A stretch of 64,000 nt of DNA from positions 682,001-746,000 of the forward strand of contig JAFEKR010000021.1 in assembly GCA_019022495.1 (NCBI GenBank). Direction: 5' to 3'. Source of the DNA: Epichloe hybrida. Taxonomy: Eukaryota; Ascomycota; Sordariomycetes; Hypocreales; Clavicipitaceae. How positions within the stretch are numbered: the stretch's first letter is position 1; every line of letters starts with the position of its first letter. Below, one piece after another: positions 57,557 through 64,000 of this stretch. A program made the translations under genes and the position numbers. The notes below the pieces were generated by a model. That model made no database searches and was not told where the DNA came from. It saw nothing but the letters and a program-made list of their open reading frames with translations.

Positions 57557-57843
57557 TGTTAGAACAAAGGTGATATTAATTGCGCGTCGTAGCCGCAATT
57601 ACCTAGCAAAAGCTTAGGCTACGCGCGCGCCTTACACGTGACTTATAACCTAGCCTATTAATTAGCTAGGAAATATAAGGCTATAAACGCATAGCCCCCT
57701 TTCCTTTTATTATTATAAATTCTAGCTTTTAACTTCTCTTTAGAACATATATAATATAGCCTAGAATAGATAAATTAATAATAATACTATTCTTTAGGCT
57801 TATAATCTTCTTATATTAAATTTAATACCCTATAAAACTAACA
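57557..57843 (+). repeat. 5' LTR of Copia-C (287 bp)
   Basis: Starts TGTTAGAACAAAGGTG and ends AAAACTAACA. The first 110 bp keep CpG (GCGCGTCGTAGCCGC, ACGCGCGCGCC) and the rest is mutated. The right end was set by the TG...CA rule and the leader CTAATTAGTAATTACC, shared with Copia-B. Confidence 0.82.
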
Positions 57844-59989
57844 CTAATTAGTAATTACCTTTATAAATAACTATGTAGTCTTTAAATACTATAAATTAGT
57901 AAGGTTAATTAGAAAAGGTAGCTTACCTAATAATAACTTACCCTATAAATTAGGAGGATTATATTTAATAATAAGTTATACTAATAGAAAGGTATAATAT
58001 AGCTTTCTTCTTACTTTAGTATTAATATCTATATTTATATAGATTCTAAAATAATAAAAAAGGGTTTAATACTAGTAGCTAAGCTATCCCCTTATCTTTC
58101 TTTATTATATATTTAATTATATATTCAAAGTTAACTACCTTACCTTATAATCCTTTATATTAATAATATAAGTTATATAACTTATATTTATACCTTTCTT
58201 ATCCCTTTATTATAAAAGATTTACTCCCCCTTAATTAATTAGAATATTAGATATAGCTAGACTATTTAGGACCTCTAGTTAATTTAGAGTTTCTAGTAAG
58301 AGTAATAGCTATAATAATACTATAGAAGGTATTAAAGCTAGAGATAGTAGTAAATACCCTAATAAAGGGAAGAACCTTATTTACCTTACCTAAATCCCTT
58401 ATATCTTTATAAAACTCTAATAATATATTATAAAGAAACTACTCTAATAAATAGAAAACTCCAAATATAAAGAGATAATAATACCTAAGGAAATCACCCT
58501 TTATATTATTATTAAGACTAAATAGTATAGAGAATAAGGGTTATTTAAGAGAATACTTTTCTTTAAATTTAGTAATAACTTTTATAAATAGCTAAGGAAT
58601 AAGTTTATAAAAGGGAGAGACCTTTCCTAGAATAGACTTTAAGACTATCTCCTTTATAATAAAGTATATATAATAATTAGAAAAGGTATAAAGATAGTAA
58701 ATAACCTTAAAGAGGTAGTAAACTAGGAAGAATTTTAATTCTAGACCCTTAAGGAAATTAAGAAAGCTAGGAAGAAGTATATAAGCTTCTAGAAAAACCT
58801 AAAGAATAAAGATTTTCTTTATAACTTACTAGATAATAAGGATATTAGGTTCTAATAGCTTACCCCTTTACCTTACCTATTAGTATAATTACTATTAAAG
58901 GGATTAGTAAGCTAATCTCCCTTAAGAAAGTTAATTAATCTAGAATTAAAGGCACTAAAGAATACTATTTATAAGTATTTATAAGTAACTCCCTTACCTA
59001 TACCTTTACTTAAGATAGTTTAGTAAAACTACCTTAAAAATACTACTAAAAATACCCTTAAGCTAGAGTATTACTAATAAAGTTAACCTTTACTACCTAG
59101 AGCTAATATTACCTTTATTAGTATAGCCTAGAGGGCTATACTTTCTTCTTCTTAATATAAGAAAAAGAAAGATTAGAAAGGATAATAAACCTTAAGGCTA
59201 CTTCTTATAAAGCTACTCTCTTACTTCCTAAGAACCTTACTACCCTTTTTATAGATATAAAAAAAAATATTTAAAAAACCTTTATAAACTTAAAGGCCTT
59301 CTTTAAAGTAAATTATAGACTTATTAAAGGTATACCCTAAAGAATAACTTTATAGTACTAATAACTATAATATCCTTAAATTAAAGCTTTAAATATTCTA
59401 TAGGAAGTATAAGTTACTTAATATCTAATTTAAATAAGCTAGTTATACCTTTAAAGTTATACTTAAAAGTAAAGCTTTATAATACTATATAAATTACCTC
59501 TTAAAACTTAGTTAACTATAGGACCTCCTTATGCTTATTAGCTATATAAGAGAATAATTTAAGACTAAGGATATATAATAAAGATATCTTCTAGAGTAAA
59601 ATAACTTTATCTTATAAGGGATAATAAATAATAACCTAAGTAAATTTATAATTAATTACTTTAATAAACTTATAGAGAAGCTAGCTATTTTATAATAAGT
59701 AATACCTAAAGTAAGCTAAAGTAAAAGGGTACTTTAAAATTAACTTATAAGAGCTTATAATAGTATTTTATAATATAAAGAAGCTATTATAAACTTACTA
59801 AAGGGACTATAAGAGTTCTATAAATAAATTAGAATAATAATCTAACTTATTAAGGAAGAGAAAAAGAACTATTAATAATTCCTAACTAAAGCTATAACCC
59901 TAGAGTAATTCTAGACTAACTAAAGATATAATAGAAAAGGAAAAAAGACCTAATACCCTTTAAAACTATAAGAAAAAGAAGGAAATTCT

Positions 59990-60500
59990 TACATAAAGAA
60001 GTATTATATATATAGTAAAGAAGGATACTAGTTATCTAAGTATCTAGAAGAGAACTATAAGAAAGCATATTAATGCTTTAAAAACCACTACCTTATAAAT
60101 CTAGCTAATAACTTATATAATTTATTCCTTATATAGTATAAAGGAGAATATAAGCCTTAATCCCCTATTAATAATAAAATCGCTTAGTATATAAAAAGCA
60201 TTAGATTTAATAATAGCCCTAATAGTATAGATAAGCTAGTACCTATAAGCTTCTTTAATTATAGAATGTAACTTAATAGTAAAAGAATAGTTTAATTCCT
60301 AATAAATTAAGTAGTTTATTATAGTCTAAGCAAAGAAAACCCCTTTAAGTAAGAACTCTTAAGTAAAGCTCTAGTAATATTTATACTAGAAGATTACTAT
60401 TCCTATGTAATATTCTAAGGGATTATACCTAATATAGAAGCTATAAAATTCTCTATAGTAAGGCACCCTTAATTTCTTACTTTATAACGCTAAATACCTA
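59990..60500 (+). pseudogene. Copia-C gag zinc knuckle and protease remnant
   Basis: YYIYSKEGYxLSKYLEEN at about 60002-60055 is the C-x2-C-x4-C-W-x3-H knuckle with Cys to Tyr and the terminal His also Tyr. About 400 bp on, RGIIPNIEAIKFS (about 60418-60460) stands for YGIMIDTGAxxxS, Asp lost. The rest of gag (57844-59990) has AT-rich frames with TAA/TAG and no secure start codon. Confidence 0.68.
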
Positions 60501-60829
60501 AACTAAAACTTAATAAATTAATAGTAAAAAAGGTATTAGTTAGATTTAGCATAGGAGAACTAATTATTATACTTAGAGTAGCTAATATACTTACTTCCTT
60601 TAGGGATATTCTCTTTTAGATTATACTGATAAACACTCTATTTCTCTTATCTCTTAATAATATAGATTATCTATAAATTAACTTTAGTATCTCTAAAAAC
60701 ACACTATAATAAGGAAATATTAAAGTCCTTATTATTTATAAGTAAGGATATACTTAGATACTACTTATATAGAAAGAAGAAGTAGTTACTTAGAGCTACC
60801 TTATAAAAGGTAAGCTATAGTAATTATAT

Positions 60830-61340
60830 TATTACTTTAGGTATTTATTAATCTAATAACTATATAAGGTTCTTTATAGATTAGGATATAATATTAATAT
60901 TAAGGCTATTAAGGAGCTAATAAGACTCTGCTACTAATACTAAATACATATAGATAGCCTTAACTACTTTAAATTTACCCTTAAGGATAAGTATAGCTTT
61001 AACTATAAAGTAATAGTAAATATCTTTTACCTTAATAGTAACCACCTTATACTTTATACTATAGATATAGCTGTAGCGTTTAATATAGTAAAATTCCTTA
61101 ATAATATCTCTATAAAAATAACCTAGGAAGCTCTCTAGATATACTATATTAATACTTACCTAGGCCCTCTAGACTTTATTATTATAAATACTAGAATAAA
61201 CTTCTATAGTAATAAATTTAAATAATTTATAGCTTTAATATTAATCTTAATTAAGGAAGTCCCTATTAAAGCATACTATAGTATTAGAAAGGTTAAAAGG
61301 TATTATAAACTACTCTAAAGGGCTTATAATATAATTAGGT
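60830..61340 (+). pseudogene. Copia-C integrase remnant
   Basis: LYKVLYRLGYNINIKAIKEL, then FKFTLKDKYSFNYKVIVNI, LILYTIDIAVAFNIVKF, NTYLGPLDFIIINTRINFYS and KAYYSIRKVKRYYK. All match the fungal Copia integrase. The VVDEAT box keeps its Asp (TIDIAV) while the TDAGKNF box has Asn. Long runs without stops make this the clearest Copia integrase of the window. Confidence 0.88.
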
Positions 61341-61989
61341 ATAAATATCCTATAACACCTAAACTTACTACCTTATAAATAATAATAAAGGCCCTAAATA
61401 ATACTATAAGCCCTAATAGCCTTATCCTAATACTCCTTATCTTTAGAGCTTACTTATATATAATATATAAGTCCTTACTATTACCTAATATTATATAGTA
61501 TATAATTATAGTATAGAAAGCTACTAAAGAGATTAAGAGGCTTTACACTATTAGGAAGGTTAATAAGGCCCTTACTAAACATAATAGCCTAGATACCTTA
61601 AAGACCCTTAGTCTATTACTTAGATTAAAGGTTTAAGTCTAGTAAGAAAGCAAGGGATAGGTAGGCCTATATAAGCTCCTAGTAATAACTAAAGAGAGCT
61701 ATACGCTTAATATACCTAGAGGCTTAAAGACCTTTAGGTTAACCTCCATTAGGCCTTACTATAATAATCCTAGTATAAAGAAAGTAATAAAGCCTAAAGA
61801 AAAGGAAAAGGAGAAAGGGTAAGAGACCTAAGATAAGAATATAATACTAGTAATACTACTAAAGTATAGGCATAGAAGGCCCTAAAAGAACTCTCCTATA
61901 ATACCTTAAGAGACTAATACTTTCTTATTAGTAAAGGAGTATAGTAACTTAGCCCTTATAATTAAGCTATATAAGGAAGGAATTATTAA

Positions 61990-62640
61990 GACCTTAGGTA
62001 AACCTTTTAAACTATTAATAAAAGCAGAAATTAATACCTTAATTAAGCAAGATATATTTAAATTTATTATATTTAATAAAGAGAAGTATAGTAGGATTTA
62101 AATCTTTAATTCCTAAAGTATTAATAAGATTAAAGGCAAGATAATAAAACCCTACAAAAAGTTATACCTTATAATCTAAGAATATAAGAATACAGGGAAA
62201 TAGGCTATCCTCATATAGGCCCTAATAATTTAACAAGCAAGCTAACGCCTTATTCTTATAATAGCCTTATTAGCAAGATTAAGGAAATTCCTTATCTAGC
62301 TATATAATATCTATTAGGCGTATATATAGGCCTATATATTACTAGAGCAGCTAATCCTAGCGTGCTTACTAATTTAAATACAGTACCTCTACCCGCCTAG
62401 CATAATTCTAAGGGTTATAAAGCCTCTCTACAGACTTACAGAGGCTAGAATACATTAGTAAGTTATATATTATAAGTATTACAAAGAGAACCTCTAGATA
62501 GAAACCTTTATATATAATCCCTACCTGCTTATAACTACAAAGGAAAGCCCTAACTTTATATATATTAGAATGTAAACTAATAATACCCTTAGCCTATTAG
62601 ATAAGAAGTTCTCTAAGAAGGAAGAGACTTAACTAGTTAC
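61990..62640 (+). pseudogene. Copia-C reverse transcriptase remnant
   Basis: Entry segment PFKLLIKAEINTLIKQDIFKF (about 62005-62065), then INKIKGKIIKPYKKLYLII, an ASQRLIL-like stretch (about 62230) and IKPLYRLTEARIHxQVIYY (about 62415-62470). The catalytic box is RMQTNNTLSLLDKKF (about 62565-62610). In the active enzyme it is MQTDDTL; both Asp codons at 62579-62584 are AAT. The downstream GQSNKLELV and GAYITLIYQLEAYFNLS segments match the connection to RNase H. TRIM-2 enters at 62944. Confidence 0.88.
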
Positions 62641-62943
62641 TATAGGCTTTAATATAAAGCTAAAGTAATTCCTAACCTAGGATAATTCCCTTATGTTTAA
62701 TAGAGGCATTATTATACTAGAGAATAATACTATTAAGATATAGTAAAAGGGGTAGAGTAATAAGTTAGAATTAGTTTTAATAATTAAATTAAAGTGTAAA
62801 TATATTAAGTAGAGGGCCTAAGGCGCTTATATTACCTTAATTTACTAACTAGAAGCTTACTTTAACCTATCTATTACCATATAGCACTAAGAGCTAACCC
62901 TAGAAGATATAAAAGCCCTTAATTACTATCTAAAGTAGTAGAT

Positions 62944-63496
62944 TGTAAGAGACCTAGAAGGTGTGCTAGGAATCCCAATAGACCAAAAGATCCGCCAATG
63001 CTAGCCGTTGCTAACATTGCACCTTACAATTACTTAAGACCTGTCACCTAGGGCCTTAGTCTCTATCGGGCCCCGTACACAGCGCCTCACAATTATCCTT
63101 CCCTTCCCTAGGGCTCGTCCCAAGCCAGCGCGCCGCCACCGTCTAGTCAGGGATTAGGCCTAGCTTCCGTGGCCTTCGGATAATCAGTAATTGCGAACCC
63201 CCAAGGCCTAGCACTTACGTGCCTGCCCTGTGAGCCTAACGTAAGCTGCCTAGCCTAGCGATCAATCCCGGACCTTGCGGGATTCAAACCCTGCGGGATT
63301 CGAACCTAGGACTAGCCTAGCTAGAAGACCCGTAACGGCTAGCATAATTATAAGAGACCTAGAAGGTATGCTAGGAATCCCAATAGACTAAAAGATCCGC
63401 CAATGCTAGCCGTTGCTAACATTGCACCTTACAATTACTTAAGACCTGTCACCTAGGGCCTCAGTCTCTATCGGGCCCCGTACACAGCGCCTCACA
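62944..63496 (-). mobile_element. TRIM-2: second TRIM, different U3, nearly RIP-free (553 bp)
   Basis: LTRs of 148 bp (62944-63091 and 63349-63496) and perfect TSD TAGAT (62939-62943 and 63497-63501), inserted between RT and RNase H of Copia-C. In sense it begins TGTGAGGCGCTGTGTACGG and ends AGGTCTCTTACA. The internal 257 bp correspond to those of TRIM-1 but include the TTCGAA(T/A)CCCGC segment twice (about 63280-63310). The LTR right part matches TRIM-1. The block after the first 12 bp is unrelated to that of TRIM-1 and 20 bp shorter. CpG is abundant, and almost all of it is un-mutated, in the middle of mutated Copia-C. Confidence 0.92.
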
Positions 63497-63544
63497 TAGA
63501 TAAATTACCTAGAAAGAGGCCTAATATTTATCCTAATAGACCTT

Positions 63545-63884
63545 AAAAAGGCAAAGCTCTTTGCCTTTATAAATAGATTATTTACTAATAACTAGGACCT
63601 ATTCTTATAACTAGAATATATACTTATCCTAGCTAATAAAGACTACACTAATAGTAAATTTACTATTAAAGGTAATATTATGCACTTTAGCTTAATAAAG
63701 AGTAAAAGAGTTATATAAAGCATACTTACCTTAGAGGTTTATAGCATAGTAGCTAGCATTAACATAGCTTATGTAATTATAATAACCCTAAACCTAGTTA
63801 CTAACTAACTAAAGCTCCTAAAGATCCTAGTTATTATATATACAGATTTATACTCCTTATATAAATACCTTATTAAGCTTAGTA
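63545..63884 (+). pseudogene. Copia-C RNase H remnant, truncated
   Basis: FAFINRLFTNNxD (about 63560-63600) is the VFVDGSFANNKD motif with Asp to Asn. FTIKGNIMHFSLIKSKRVI (about 63658-63715) follows. It ends at about 63884 within the SLYKYLIKLS stretch, where other sequence takes over. Confidence 0.8.
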
Positions 63885-64000
63885 TTGATTTTTAATTTTT
63901 TTTTAGGGTCATTGGCTGTGGCCAATGCATCTAATTTTCAAGGAACCAAAAAAATTACTAGCAATACCTAGCTAGTGCCACATGTAATAACTAAATTTAA
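63885..64000. other. Un-mutated sequence of unknown origin at the window edge
   Basis: Copia-C breaks off at about 63884 and the last 116 bp have no RIP signature. They start GATTTTTAATTTTTTTTTAG and contain the perfect inverted repeat CATTGGC-tgtg-GCCAATG (63909-63927 area). There is no recognisable end motif or frame. It could be the end of another transposon (the target side is not visible) or a deletion junction to unique DNA. Confidence 0.5.

Larger units (their letters stand above)
57557..63884 (+). mobile_element. Copia-C: Ty1/Copia element, 3' end cut off, carrying TRIM-2
   Basis: The 5' LTR is 57557-57843. Plus-strand order: gag knuckle (60002-60045), protease (about 60415-60490), integrase (about 60830-61340), RT (about 61990-62640), TRIM-2, RNase H (about 63545-63884). 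The frame stops at about 63885 in the middle of RNase H, where un-mutated foreign sequence begins; Copia-B continues another 800 bp at the matching place (39985). Neither 3' LTR nor right TSD is in the window. It is related to Copia-B in protein, but the LTR differs beyond the first bases (TGTTAGAACAA). RIP-degraded throughout. Confidence 0.92.

Overview
The window looks like a piece of a filamentous ascomycete (Pezizomycotina) genome: a gene-free, very AT-rich heterochromatic block made almost wholly of transposable elements. CpA/TpG and CpG are nearly absent over most of it, TpA is in excess, and recognisable retroelement frames are broken by TAA/TAG in place of glutamine or tryptophan codons. 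Catalytic Asp codons have become Asn and zinc-knuckle Cys codons Tyr. This C-to-T / G-to-A signature on both strands is what repeat-induced point mutation (RIP) leaves. No host gene, secondary-metabolite gene, defence system or CRISPR array is visible. Species and chromosome position (centromere, subtelomere or AT-isochore) cannot be read from the sequence.

Layout. 1-5893: 5' part of a minus-strand Gypsy element (Gypsy-A). 5899-33108: a minus-strand Tad1-like LINE (LINE-1) broken into four pieces by an un-mutated LTR-like insertion (7293-7846), Copia-A1 (9285-16038, TSD ATAGG) and Copia-A2 (16692-31271, TSD ATATC). Copia-A2 is itself split by Gypsy-B (20218-28034, TSD CCCTA). 33115-33679: a mosaic of a hAT end, a solo Gypsy-A LTR and a Copia-A LTR stub. 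33680-51970: a second LINE copy (LINE-2) carrying Copia-B (34344-40715, TSD TAAAG), Gypsy-C (40766-50408, TSD TAATT) and a 714-bp insertion with a 15-bp TSD. Gypsy-C contains hAT-1 (41001-43186, TSD TTTATAAT) at the very end of its 5' LTR and TRIM-1 (43523-44120, TSD CCTAA) in its leader. 51971-52277: a LINE fragment in the other orientation, entered by hAT-2 (from 52278), whose intron-rich transposase gene (52731-55727, minus) is the least damaged gene here. 57557-63884: Copia-C, holding TRIM-2 (62944-63496, TSD TAGAT) and cut off at about 63885 by un-mutated sequence of unknown kind.

The elements do not work together as a system. They form layers of successive insertions that can be ordered from target-site duplications, and each layer was later inactivated by RIP to a different degree. 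Points worth following up are the hAT family with its 99-101-bp satellite arrays, the two TRIM variants with different U3 blocks, a coding remnant downstream of the Gypsy-B chromodomain, and short un-mutated patches inside heavily mutated DNA. All element names are local labels; boundaries without a stated TSD are approximate.
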